A stretch of DNA of 64,000 nucleotides from the NCBI GenBank assembly GCA_029721435.1, contig CM056588.1, positions 38,023,430 through 38,087,429 of the forward strand. Reading direction: 5' to 3'. The notes under the pieces were generated by a model that saw only the letters and a program-made list of their open reading frames with translations, was not told the DNA's origin and made no database searches. The position numbers and the translations under genes were made by a program. This stretch comes from Gymnothorax reevesii (lineage: Eukaryota; Chordata; Actinopteri; Anguilliformes; Muraenidae). How positions within the stretch are numbered: position 1 is the stretch's first letter; every line of letters starts with the position of its first letter. Shown here piece by piece: positions 35,216-45,582 of this stretch.

Positions 35216-35662
35216 AAAATAACAGAAGGAAAAAAATTACACTTTTACTTCACCACAAAATTTTTTTTTTTCACAGTGCGGTTCAGGGCTTCCGTAATTA
35301 ATGTACTTCAGCGTTTCATCTTCATTCCACAGAAGCCACCCTGCAGTTAGTGGATTTAGATGCAAATTTGTAAGTTATATATTCTCTACTGCGTCTTCAA
35401 CTTTTGTGCCAGAGCTATGTTGAAATTTTGCTTCCTTTCTGAATCTTATAAAAACCTGTACTCCACCTCGTTCCGACAGAATCCAAAAATAATCACTGAT
35501 TTAAAAATAATCAAGGAGTCTTTGAGACGTAGGATGGAAGGTACTGAACAATATAACACTGTTTATTAAACAGCCATAAAAATATACAAATTTTTTTTTG
35601 ATTCATCTACTATCCTAACCCGGGAAAGGTTGGGATTGTGCAAAAAATGCACAAACAAATAG

Positions 35663-36730
35663 TGTTATGATTCTGCTATTGCCTGACCATGTTTTTGTAA
35701 TGACCCTGATTCCTAGCCATGTTTTCTGAATTAATCCATGCCATGTTTTGTATTTTGCCTGTCTTTCTTTGTCCTTTGCCTGCCATTTCCCATATTCTCA
35801 ATTTAGATTATCATTCTGGTTTTTGTATTTCTCATGCCATGCATTGCACATTGTCTCCCTTGTCTGGTCTTATGTGCTGTGACCGTTTTATTCCCCAGTC
35901 TTGTGTGCCACATTCCTTCCAGTCTCGTTTGCTTCCTTCGCCTTAGTGTTCTATCATTACTGACATTACTAACAGTTATTATTCTAGATAAATTACTTAC
36001 GCTAACTAACATTGTTTATAGTACTAACTTACTAACAAGCACTAGGGATTGTATAGCTGCACATTACTAATTGACTAACGAGCTCTCAACACTCGCTTTG
36101 CTCTAGTCTCCGCCCCTTGCCTTCACTCAATTTAGTTTGCTGTGCTTCAGCGGATTCTTCGTACCTGGTTAATCACTGTTCTGCCTCTCACTCTGTGCAC
36201 TTTAGAACTCCCTAACCAGAGTCATCTGTTTGTCATAGGTTGTCTGTGTAATCCTTATCTGCATTTTGGCTTTCGCCAATTTCATGTGGTTAGGCACTTC
36301 CTCTTGTTCTCTCCCTTGTTAATTAGTCTGATCTAGCTCAACCGTTCCGTATTATAGCATGTGACTTGCCATATGTGAATTTAAGCAGTCATTTCACAAC
36401 CAGCTCTTGTCAGACCATTTTCCCTGTGCTGCGATCATTTATGCCTTGTATTCTTAGTGTTATACTTCTGACTGGAACATCCCAGATTTTGATTTTGGCT
36501 TTACCTTTGATATTCCTGTGCCAGTGAACCGTACCTGTTTTGCCCAAACCTGAGTTTTATGTTTGCTGCCCTGTGTAGGAATTGGATTATGACTACTGGA
36601 TTCTGATTTTGGATTATGGACTCTGTACCGTTGTTTACTGCCCTGCAGGGGTTTCCACCCCAGATCTAATGAAGATCAAGTTTTCTGGATATTTCTGGTC
36701 TCGCTTCTGGTTCCTGAACGTTCTCTCACA
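35663..36730 (+). mobile_element. Solo LTR, Gypsy-style (copy 1)
   Basis: It begins TGTTATGATTCTGC and ends GGTTCCTGAACGTTCTCTCACA, flanked by AATAG (35658-35662) and GATAG (36731-36735), a 5-bp duplication with one mismatch. It shares collinear landmarks with the second copy at 41819-43394: 'ttgcacatt/actctgtc', 'gcactagggattgtatag', 'ttactaattga', 'gagctctca', 'tggattatggactctgta', and 'ggttcctgaacg'. Composition (T/C-rich, terminal TG...CA) fits fish Ty3/Gypsy LTRs. No gag-pol lies next to it. Confidence 0.7.
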
Positions 36731-37437
36731 GATAGCCGAATGCAATGATTTCTACATTTACTTTCACTTGTATTTCATTGCAGACAGTCTAAAGACATGA
36801 TATTTAATGTTTTGTATGAGCAGTGTATTTTTAATTTGCATCTATTCCTGGCATTCAGACCTGTAACACATCCCCAAAAAAGTTGGGATGGGGGCACTTC
36901 AGAACTAGTAATGAGGTGTTTTTTTTTGTTTTTTTTTTTCCTTTTATTGAATAATCATGTGATTTCAATCAGCTGATGTCATAAGCCGATTACAATCACA
37001 ATTTGGTATAAAAGCAGTGTCTAGGAAAGGCCTAGTCCATCAGGAGCAAAGATCGGCAGAGGATCTTTAATTTGTCTACATGTGTGATTAAAGCATTTAA
37101 AGATTTGAAAACGATATTCCTAAATTTAAAAAAAGTGAGTAAAGGATTTGAATATTTCCCTCTACAGTGCAAAACATAACTAAAAGATTCAAGGATTTTG
37201 GAGGAATTTCTGAGCATGAATGGTAAGAACACCAGCTCAAGCTGAATAGCTGTGATCTCTGTTCACTCAGATGTCACTTCATCAAGAACAATCATTTATT
37301 TATCAGTGATGTGACCACATTGCCTCAGGATTACCTGGGGAAACCTTTAAGTGCTAAAATATGAAAATAGATCCACAAAATTCAGTCAAAAGTTTACAGT
37401 GGAAAACAAGAAGTCTTAACCAGAGCCGAGTTCAGAA

Positions 37438-37800
37438 GTGCCATCAATTTCTTTGTTCTTGGAGACATCTACAGTGGACCATCACATAGTGGAAACGTGT
37501 ACTGTATTCAGGCAAATCAGTACTGACCGAGGAAGAAAAGGGGTTTCGTCATTGCCCTTACCAATGGCAACTTTCATGTCTATGAATACATCATTAATGC
37601 TGAAAACTACACTAGGTTTTTGCAGCAACATATGCTGCCTTGAAGACCTCTTTTCCAGGAATACCCTCATATGTTTCAAAAATTTAGTGCATCACCGCAT
37701 TCTGGATGTATTACAAAGGCATGGCTTCATAATAATAGGGCGTAGGTGCTGGACTGACCTGCCTGCAGTTCTGACTAGTCCTCATTAGAGAACACATGGT
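37438..37800 (+). pseudogene. Tc1-like transposase fragment
   Basis: The frame 37438-37788 contains VLQRHGFIIIGRRCWTDLPA and VLTSPH. These align by position with the 'I.TKAWLRKK..R.LDWPACSPDLSP' block that precedes the last catalytic residue in Tc1-like enzymes. The catalytic Asp/Glu residues are not preserved in frame. The sequence upstream still shows the WTITQWKR-like segment as 'tggaccatcacatagtggaaac'. It is a relic of the element at 36856-38290. Confidence 0.6.
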
Positions 37801-37917
37801 AAATTTTGAGACTCAAAATGTGACAATGTAAACAATGTAAACTGTTGTGCACCTTCAGACTTGAAAATGAGAAAAATTTACACCTGAGTCACTTCATCAC
37901 TTCAGTCCCTAAACATT

Positions 37918-38152
37918 CATAACCTCCGCCAAGGAGGTTATGTTTTCACTCCTGTTTGTTAATTTTTTTTTTGACAGGGTAACTCAAAAAGTTATGGATG
38001 GTTTGGCACGAAATTTGGCGGCATTATAGTGGTAGTCCAAGGAAGAGTTGATTAAACAATTAAAGGCAGTGATTCGGAACATATTCTGCAACAAAAAGAG
38101 CAGATATATGGCTTGGTGGAGTTGTGGGCTGTACCAAGTGCCCTCTTGTTAA
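37918..38152. mobile_element. Nested 'cctccgccaaggagg' dispersed repeat
   Basis: 'taacctccgccaaggaggtt' (an 8-bp-arm hairpin) opens a 235-bp unit that continues 'atgttttcac...tgtttgtt...taactcaaaaagttatggatgg'. It interrupts the Tc1 relic exactly where its transposase tail reads 'gtccctaaac...' and resumes 'gtgtgaaaaggaatg'. TAA is present on both borders. This unit type is a widely dispersed animal repeat of uncertain class. Related 'cgtccgt' units lie at 52265-52480 and 62880-63165. Confidence 0.6.
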
Positions 38153-38919
38153 GTGTGAAAAGGAATGACAACATTGCAGAGTGCTACAAGAGTCAAAATT
38201 GAAATTGAAATGTTTAGTTTGAAAAGTCAATAAGATTCATGTGGTGAAACATCAAATAATGCAGGTCAAAGAATTTACAAATTCCTGCTTCCAGTTTTTC
38301 AGCAGATCATCAACTTTTTTTTTGATGTAGGATTCTACAAAAAGGGAATTGTCGCAGAGTTTACCATACAGAATTTGAATAGCATATTTGCGAAAATCTT
38401 CTCCCTCCCCCAATTTACTTGAGAACATGACCATTGAACATCATTCGGGATTTCAAATTTCAACCAACTCTATGAGTCCTTAGGCGACAGAGCATTCACA
38501 GAAAAGAGCTTGATAGAAACTTGATACATAATTTTCATGCAATAATTACAGTTTTGACATGAAATTCTTTGAATTGACACCCTCAATGGGGTGTTGGATT
38601 CCCCAGGAGTTGAATGGAGTGTAAATTTTGGAGTGTTACTCGAATGGTTTCCAACACCACATAGGGTAGGGGCAGGAGTCAACACCATTACCCATCTCTG
38701 ACTTTGACATAATATTAGTGGAGCCAGCCAGGATTTTATTTACTGTTACCATGGCAACCTGTGACTGCAGGGCCTGCCTGTCTTTAATTACTTATTTAGA
38801 AAAATGTACACGCTATTTAAACTGGCAAGTTCCACTGAGAACACCTTTTGCTTTTTCAAGGATGCCCTGGGAGAACAGTTAGCACATAGGGAGGGACAGA
38901 GAGAAGTGAGGCTAAAGCC

Positions 38920-39055
38920 CCAGGAGTGGTTGTGGGCCAAGGGCCTTGCTCAAGGGTCAGACAAGTGAGAATCCGAAACCCCCAGAGGTTTGAATTAGCA
39001 ACTCTGAATTTGGCACTCAAACAACCTGGCACAATTCTGTCCCCCCGGCCTAATG
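38920..39055 (+). mobile_element. L2/SINE-type 3' fragment
   Basis: 'gggccttgctcaagggtc' followed by 'gaggtttgaattagcaactc' resembles the conserved 3' part of L2 LINEs and the SINEs that borrow it. Only about 135 bp is recognisable and the ends are unclear. Confidence 0.4.
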
Positions 39056-40559
39056 ACTTCAATGACAGCTTGTTATTACAATGACTGATAAAATTAGAAT
39101 GGGCGCATGAATACTTGGACTAAAGTGAGGATGGATTTTTCCACAATTGCAAGTGAAAATGCTTGTTTCCATACATGTAGTTAATTAATCATTAATGAAT
39201 CACTCAGGTATCATATTACATAGCAATGTGATCATTGCAGATTTTTAACATTTTTTCTGGCGAGCCGTTATGACACTGAAAACTCACACGGCCATCTTTA
39301 ATTATGCTATCGGGATACATGCTTAAGAAATAGAGAACAAGAAATAGAATTTGACCTTCCTGTTATTCACATGATGCATTTCCCCAGCCATTGAAAAACC
39401 CAAGTCACTTGTTCAGCAGACACCAAGACATCTCCTAAAATGGCCTTGTGATGTAACAAATAAGAGTACCCATTGCTACTACTCTTAAAGTTGCTCCCAG
39501 TTGACTGCTGAGAAAGCAGGAACCAAGAGAACATCATTCAGCAGTCATTTGTACTTGCCTTTCTGTTCAAGCCATATCCTTACAAATGTTGAGCAAAGGT
39601 TAAATGTGTCTACAAAAATAGAATTGGAGCATTCCACCAGGAAAGTCTGTTAGCAAAATGAGAATTTTAAATTAAAAATGATATTACACTCAGTATTGAT
39701 TTCATTGAAGGGCATGAACAGAATTTAATCTCATCCTTATTCCATCAGTTCAGTGAGAGTTAATGACATTTATTTACAATTGTTTATTGGGGCTTTTGTC
39801 AACCTGCGTTATCGAAGTTGTCGGGTTTTGTTACCCTGTGTTACAGTAGTTGGGTTTTTTTTGCTCGACATAGCAGTAGTTATTGGGTTATTCATCCTTT
39901 GTTCAGTTGGCATCCGGGTTTGTTGCTCGAAGTTATAGTAATTTTTTTTTACTCTTGACTGGAGCTATGGTATTTTTTGTTGACATTATTTTACAGTAAC
40001 CCAAGAGACGGGGCAGATGAAATCAATTACTATTGTGGCAAAATTATAAAAACCCTTCTAAATGACTGTGGCTGTGCACAGAGCCTCATTATAAGCTCAA
40101 ATGGCCAGATTATTCATCAAAGGGAAACATAATTAGCTTCAGGTGCAATACATCATCATGCCTCAGAAGTAGCACTGAAACAACATTTTTTACAGGACAA
40201 GACTGACTTTAGAAAGTGCACTAAAAGAAATTAAAAGATACCGGAGACATGATTATTCCTGACAACCATTCTTCTTCTTCTTCCGCCAGTCAGAACCATG
40301 GCTTTCAAAGATCCCGAAACTCTGAGAATGCCATGGTCATCACAGTGATTCACAATATTAACTGAATAGATGAGTGATATTTCATCTGAGAAAACTAGAA
40401 AAATGATGTGGGTGGACTACAGCAGGGTATATCTGAAACTACTGCAATCTCCTATAGGCAAAATGAATAGTATGGCCTGATGCTGGTGCTATACAGGCCA
40501 GGGTATTGTGTCCAGAAAATGTACAGGGGAATTGCTTTAGGCTCAAGGAATTTTCATGT

Positions 40560-41110
40560 TTGACTTGTTGCATTTTTGAAATGTTAAGTTTAGCCTAAAC
40601 ATGGTGTTACAGGAATGGTCATAGTGTTACCAGCGCAATAGGATTGCTTTTTCAAGCACCTTGATATTCACAGCAAAATTAATGTGCTTCGCATCAGAAC
40701 TGTTTGACCTATTGCATTTGGAAATGTAGTATCACCAAATGATGGTGCTACAGTAAAAGGAATACAGTCATAAAAAATAAGATTTGTCCCCAACGCACCA
40801 GGAATGTTGAAAACAAATTTGTCATGATTCCTGTCAAGCAATTATTATTTTTTCTTAAGTTTGGCTTGGTGGTGACACTACAGAAAAGGTCATAGGTGAC
40901 CACCATCAACCACAGACCTTCTTTGTGCATTAGACACAATCGCATGAAGTGTACTGCAAATCCCATCAAAACTATTTGAGTTGCTTTATTTGGAAATGTG
41001 AAGTTTGACCAGGGGGTGATGATACTGGAAAGGTCATAGGGTCACAAAAAATAGGGTCCATCCGTCCATATGCACCAGGAATGAACTCAGGAAGTTTTAA
41101 TGTGATTTCA
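40560..41110. repeat. Tandem degenerate ~200-bp dispersed unit
   Basis: Three diverged copies begin near 40600, 40740 and 41015 with 'tggtg(a/c)t(g)(a/c)tac(t/a)ggaaaggtcata'. They continue 'atagg(g/a)t...cc(c)(a)(a)cgcaccaggaatg'. This is the format of a common fish repeat ('..gtgacactacaggaaaggtca...'). Non-coding. Confidence 0.5.
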
Positions 41111-41818
41111 AATAAAACCTTTTCTCGTTATCATGCTAACACAAAGGTTCTGTGTGACAGAATGAGTGGAAAAGTTTAAAAGCTCTTCTTATTGGTGTTC
41201 ATGTTCCCAGGGTGTAGTCAGGGCTTTAGCATGGTGCAGCTAATCCATAATCCTGGTTCATTGAACATGTTCCCAGATGAATTTAAAAAAAAAAGACACT
41301 GAACTGCTGGCATTGAATGTAAGGCTTTATTTGTCATGATGATAGACAGCTCAGATCAGGTTCTTTTTGGTCCATCTGCTGATATCCAGGCACCTGCCAG
41401 TTCCATCTATGAACTTGTGTTTGAAGCCAGTACCCCTTGGGCGTCTGATCTTATTTTGTCTCCGCGGGCAAGATGAGAACTTGCCATCTTACTGTCAGGG
41501 TTACGGCCTTATATGAGTTGTGCTGTAATTTTTTTTGCTGTAATGGCAGAGTGCCATAACAAAGCTGTGATAATTCAAAGGTGTTTGTTACATAGGCTTG
41601 GCAGATGCTGTTTGTGTACCTTCTTTGGTTGATGTGCTTGCACTAAATGAATTTCCTGCTTGGATAATAAAGTTGAGCTCACCTTTGAATCAAAGAGACT
41701 GATGGAGAATTGATGACAGACAACACCCCTTACAATCCCCCCGGGAGGATGACCTTGAGGTCTGTACTACTGTTCTCTCTCACCCAGCCTCCACTAACAC
41801 ACACACACACACACACAC

Positions 41819-43394
41819 TGTTATGATTCTGATCTGCCTTGCCATTTTCATGCTCTGCTTTTGATTATATGTCTTATTTGGTTTTGGAACTTTGCTATGT
41901 CTGACTATTCCTTGATATGTGTATTGTGATTGGGTACTTAGATTTGTTCAGGCATTGTCTTAGTTTAGTCTTTACATGTTTTATATTTAACCATGCCTGA
42001 ATTCCGGTCCATGTTTTACTTTCTCCCATGCATTGCACTCTGTCTTCCCCTGTCTGGTCTCTTGTCTTGTCATTGCTCACAGCCCCAGTACTGCGTGCCA
42101 CGCATTCGGGTGATCTAATGGTTTCTGGATATCAACCTTCCTTCCCATCTCGTTTACATCTTTCATTCTACTTTTCTATTTTACTAACCAATACTAACAG
42201 TTTGTTGTTTTCGCTAAGATTACTAATCCAACTAACATTGTATATAATACTAACTTACTAACAAGCACTAGGGATTGTATAGTTGCTCTCCTCCTCCTTG
42301 GTAGTCCATCGTAGTCGAAGATGACGTAGCTTCCTTCTCCTGTGGTGTGTTGGACAGTGGTTATCGTTGCTGGTGACGATGCCACTGTAGATGACTATGA
42401 AGCCCGATTTGGGAGCCACAAATCCTGCCACAGTCAGGACACGTGAGGGCCGGATCAGGAGGCTGAGGTGGCACCGGAACAGCACAAAGGTGTCTCCGCT
42501 GGCGCTGCACCATCCTCCACTGGGTGCGTTTTTCTTCGAGGTGTGTCACCCCTTTGTGGCATAAAGAACGCCAGAATGGCTGGTTCGCTGCAGCTGACTC
42601 CACTTACTAATTGATTAACAAGCTCTCAGCACTCGCCCTGTTCTAGTCTCCACCTCTTGTCTTTCCCTGATCTTCTCTGCTGCATTTCTGTGGATCTTCC
42701 ACACCTGTTTTGCGCTGTCTTTTCTCTCATTATCTATGCATGTTAGAACTCCTTGATTGGAGCCGCATGTTTGTCTATAGGATTGTCTCGTGATCCCAGT
42801 CCGTGTTTTGGCTTTTGCCTATTTTATGTGATTAGACTCTCCCTTTTGTTCCACCCTCTGTAATTAGTCTCATTTCCTGCACCTGTGTTCTTTGAACCAT
42901 GTGATCTCCCTGGAGTGTATATTAGGTGTCTCTTCACAGAACCTCCTTGTCAGAACGTCTCTCGCGTTTACCTGTGCTGCTCTTAATCCGCCTTGTACTC
43001 TTTGCATTACTCTTCTGATTGGACCGTCCGACTTTTGATTTTTGGCACTGCTTTTCTTGGATTACCGTTGCATCTGGGTTTACGAACCCTTTTTGGCCGA
43101 CTATGATTTTTGTGATTGCTGCCCTGGTAACGATTTGGATATGCCCACTGGTTTTTTGATTTTTGCTTCTCTGACAAACCTGTGCCTGTGTACTGAATCT
43201 GTTTTGCCTGACTACGAATTCTGTGTTTGCTGCCCTGGTTACGACTCTGATTCTGCCCCACTGGATTTTGACTTTTGGATTGTGGACTCTGTACTTTTGC
43301 CTTCTGCCCAGCGGGGGACACACCCCTCGCTCAATAAAATCACCTCATCTACAATCCTGTGTTCTCGCGACTGGTTCCTGAACGATACCTCACA
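41819..43394 (+). mobile_element. Solo LTR, Gypsy-style (copy 2), inserted in a (CA)n tract
   Basis: It starts TGTTATGATTCTGATC and ends GGTTCCTGAACGATACCTCACA. It is flanked by (AC)n on the left (41799-41818) and (CA)n on the right (43395 onward), so it split a microsatellite. It is collinear with copy 1 (35663-36730) but interrupted at 42283-42598 by a LINE fragment. A polyadenylation-like AATAAA lies at 43333-43338, just before the terminal part, as expected for an LTR R region. Divergence from copy 1 and its own flanks suggest an independent insertion. Confidence 0.7.
42283..42600 (-). mobile_element. 5'-truncated LINE 3' end with C2H2-like motif
   Basis: The minus strand encodes FWRSLCHKGVTHLEEKRTQW..., then CPDCGRICGSQIGLHSHLQW and H...H. 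This is the single zinc-finger-like tail found at the C-terminus of some fish LINE polyproteins. Its 3'-UTR 'gactacgatggactaccaag' follows at 42283-42320. The element sits inside LTR copy 2 between 'attgtatagttg' and 'ttactaattga', so it is younger than that LTR. About 318 bp remain. Confidence 0.6.
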
Positions 43395-43420
43395 CACACA
43401 CACACACGCGCGCACACACA
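43395..43420. repeat. (CA)n/(CG) microsatellite remnant
   Basis: Right half of the CA tract split by solo LTR copy 2, with a short CGCGCG interruption. Confidence 0.85.
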
Positions 43421-43429
43421 CACTCATGC

Positions 43430-44070
43430 ACAATCTTGTACTCACTTGCATTCATTTTGGAATAAATTAAAGCCTCCATAACACATAATGTAGGAATCCA
43501 TGCCATGCATACTGTACTTCCCAAGAATTAAGCGCTTGTGTTGCCTTTATATTTCAGTAAAACACGCATCTACGCACAAGAGGTGAGCTGCAGAATGTTT
43601 GAGGAAAAAAGGCTTCCTTATACAGCTCTGTAGTAGGTAATTTCAATCAAGTGATACACATTACTTTAACTGCAAAATGTCAGCTTGTATTGAAAGATAT
43701 ATTTGTACATTTTGGTCTCATAATATTGAAATGTATTATGAAACAGTATTTATACATCCTCAATTCCAAAAGAATTTGGACAGTATAAAATATATTTAAC
43801 TCAAAAAGAAATGCAAGGGTGAGGTATGTACTATTTGTGGAAAATTGAAGAATCAATTTATTTTTATTGCTTTTCCAGTGAGGCACGAGTGGAAATAAAA
43901 AAAAAAAGCCTGTGGTATTGTAATCCTGACATGTGCCATGTGAACGCGCCAAACACTTCAGTAATAACAAACATTAAGCTGTTTGTGCTTGTACAGTGAC
44001 ACTTGACATGTTCTTTTGGGTGTGGTCAATAGCCTACATAAAGCCAACAAGAAAAAAAAAACAAAAAATG
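43430..44070. other. Intergenic, nothing recognised
   Basis: AT-rich sequence without a supportable gene or repeat family. Confidence 0.4.
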
Positions 44071-44079
44071 CTACTGCAT

Positions 44080-44365
44080 GAAGAAAATGGAACGGCTTGT
44101 GGCACATAAATGAGAAAAAGAGCCATCGGCATGTTACGGGCAGGTCTCACCCGCCGAGAGGAGATGCGTCATTTGCACTGTCACTGTTCAACAATCAGTC
44201 GGCTGTCTATCCGAGAATGGATCACAGACACGGTCACTGACCTAACCGCTTAGGCCAGCCACGAGTGACTACGGCAGCTCAAGAGCGCCACGTCTGTTTA
44301 CAGCCTGTACGTGACAGATTCCGAACAGCAACCCAAACTGTTCATGAGAGGAGGGGTCCAAGATG
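44080..44365 (+). pseudogene. Tc1-like transposase N-terminal fragment
   Basis: The plus-strand frame MLRAGLTRREEMRHLHCHCS then TISRLSIREWITDTVTDLTA is followed by a stop. DNA for 'GRPRVTT..QER.(I/V)(R)LQ...RDRFRTATQT' continues in another frame ('cacgagtgactacggcagct', 'gacagattccgaacagcaac'). This is the paired helix-turn-helix and linker of a Tc1-like transposase, the half missing from 20690-21075. No catalytic domain follows here. Confidence 0.75.
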
Positions 44366-44536
44366 ATTCAGGGTGAGGGCAAGTACCATTTGACCATTAA
44401 ACACGAATAATAGCAAAAATGGTCAAATACCTAGGCCAAATGTGGAAATGTAATAAAAGAAAAGAAAAATGTATCTTTGTCTCAAACATCATTTAGCTAA
44501 CAGTTTATGCACATGAAATGTAAATGAATGGCTCAC

Positions 44537-44622
44537 AATTGCATTGGTGAATTCAACAAGGGCCGAACTCCACACATTTTCAACATGGAGTTAGGCCCTT
44601 ATTGAATTCACCGATTCAATTG
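44537..44622. repeat. Long hairpin, ~36-bp arms
   Basis: 'caattgcattggtgaattca' and 'acaagggccgaactcca' pair with 'tggagttaggcccttattg' and 'aattcaccgattcaattg' around a 13-base loop, with only a few mismatches. The geometry (86 nt, imperfect stem) is compatible with a small MITE or, less likely, a precursor-miRNA-like foldback. Confidence 0.7.
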
Positions 44623-45455
44623 ATAGTAGATTAGTCACACAGTTTTTTTTACTGGAAAGTGAGACAAACACGATATGCACAGAAATTGCAGACTCACTTT
44701 GTTTACGAGTTTGTGATAATAGTTTTAAGGAAGGGTACTCTCTCACAGGCAAATCATCCTGGGTACTGAAGTTGCACTAAAGCTAGCAAACTCCCTATCA
44801 CCCAGTATTGGGGGGGTTACACAGAATCAACGGTGTCCTTCTGCTGATCATAACAGGGTAATATTGAAGCAGAGAGGTTACTTGTCCATTCCTTGAAGCA
44901 GAATTTAACTAAGACAATCTAAATGTTTCTTTTATATGCTTTTTTTGGTCAAACCAATGTTGTCCAAATGATGCCACTCACAATAACACTTGACGGTTGC
45001 CAGTATGAACTCACAAAGACTCCAATATGGCAGAGGTGAGACCACAAAATTACAAGACATTTTCATCAATATCCAAGCCACCATGGAGACTCGTCTTCAA
45101 ACCCAATCGAGGTCATGATGGCAACATATACATACAAAACTTTAATTCACCTAGGTTTAAAGTAGTTCCTGTCCCCACTTATCCGAATGGATGGATGGAC
45201 GGACTGACAAGCTCCATTGCAATATTCCCCGCTCCCTGACTGGTATAAATCTTAAGTATCTTCACAGACATGGGGAACAGTTTGATTCTCTGATTTAGCA
45301 ATGAAGATGGGGTGCATTTTCCTGAGATTTTACAGCGATAAAATATGTGGGTGAGTGCATGAGTGCGAGCGCGCGGCTGTCAGGGAGATTGATGAATAGC
45401 TAAACTCCGCTGTGCTGTGTGAGTTTGTGCACATGCATTCATCGTTAATGACCTG

Positions 45456-45538
45456 GGGCCTGTACCATAAAGCTGGATTAACATACCCGGGGTTTCTCTT
45501 AGTTATCTGGCTGCAAGTAACCAGATGTCCGCATTCAT
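45456..45538. mobile_element. PIF/Harbinger-type terminus fragment
   Basis: 'ggggcctgtaccataaagct' and 'ggattaac' matches the terminal repeat style of the relic at 48979-49815 ('ggtaccacgaagccagtt' and the complement of 'ccgtaccatgaagctggctc'). It lies next to the 3' end of the CR1-like LINE. It may be a separate MITE half. Confidence 0.5.
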
Positions 45539-45582
45539 AACATAACATAACATAAATGGCAAGAACAGGCTGTTCAGCCCAA

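Larger units (their letters stand above)
30758..35301. mobile_element. Giant palindromic (foldback) element, 4.5 kb
   Basis: The left arm 30758-32671 (1.91 kb) and right arm 33466-35301 (1.84 kb) are inverted copies with high identity (over 90% by eye) around a 794-bp spacer. The tips are TTAATTACGG and CCGTAATTAA, so TTAA borders both ends (piggyBac/Kolobok-type target). Alternatively the flanking TGTA at 30754-30757 and 35302-35305 is a 4-bp duplication. Each arm holds, from the outside in, an A/T homopolymer hairpin, an array of TTATCTCG/CGAGATAA palindromes, a 'tccccc...ggggga' hairpin with gacggacgg, a CGATGGGCGAAAGCACC block, and a nested MITE-like foldback. No transposase is recognisable. 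The left edge lies 51 bp from the Tc1 element. Confidence 0.9.
36856..38290 (+). mobile_element. Decayed Tc1-like transposon (CAGACCTGTAACAC family)
   Basis: The left end 'cagacctgtaacacatcccc' and 'aaaagttgggatgggggcac' (36856-36900) is the terminal repeat of a well-known fish Tc1-like family. The interior follows the transposase gene in order: 'ggtataaaagcag' promoter-like sequence, 'caaagatcggcagagg', 'ggatttgaatatttccctct', 'ggaccatcacatagtggaaa', 'agcaacatatgctgcctt', 'caaaggcatgg', and 'gactgacctgcctgcagt'. A later fragment, 'gtgaaaaggaatgacaacatt', resumes at 38156 after a nested repeat. The right end is not sharply visible. The frame is destroyed. Confidence 0.75.
38290..41815. other. 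Intergenic with old repeats
   Basis: Contains an L2/SINE-like tail at 38920-39055 ('gggccttgctcaagggtc', then 'aggtttgaattagcaactct') and a degenerate ~35-bp TTGGGTT-type repeat at 39785-39945. A tandem dispersed unit also lies at 40560-41110. No gene supported. Confidence 0.45.

Noticed and set aside
30758..35301. CRISPR array suggested by regularly spaced palindromic units
   Set aside because: Units are contiguous with no unique spacers, there are no cas genes, and the DNA is vertebrate.
35325..35378. Tiny exon between 'ttcattccacag' and 'gtaagtta'
   Set aside because: Both splice-like signals exist, but a 37-bp exon with no partner exon nearby is most likely chance.
36731..41818. Internal region of a complete LTR retrotransposon between the two LTR copies
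   Set aside because: No gag, protease, reverse transcriptase or integrase motif is present, and each LTR has its own flanking sequence.
42934..43470. Overlapping 100-142-codon frames on both strands
   Set aside because: They lie in the repetitive T/C-rich part of solo LTR copy 2; the repeated 'gattttgactttt' type sequence keeps frames open.
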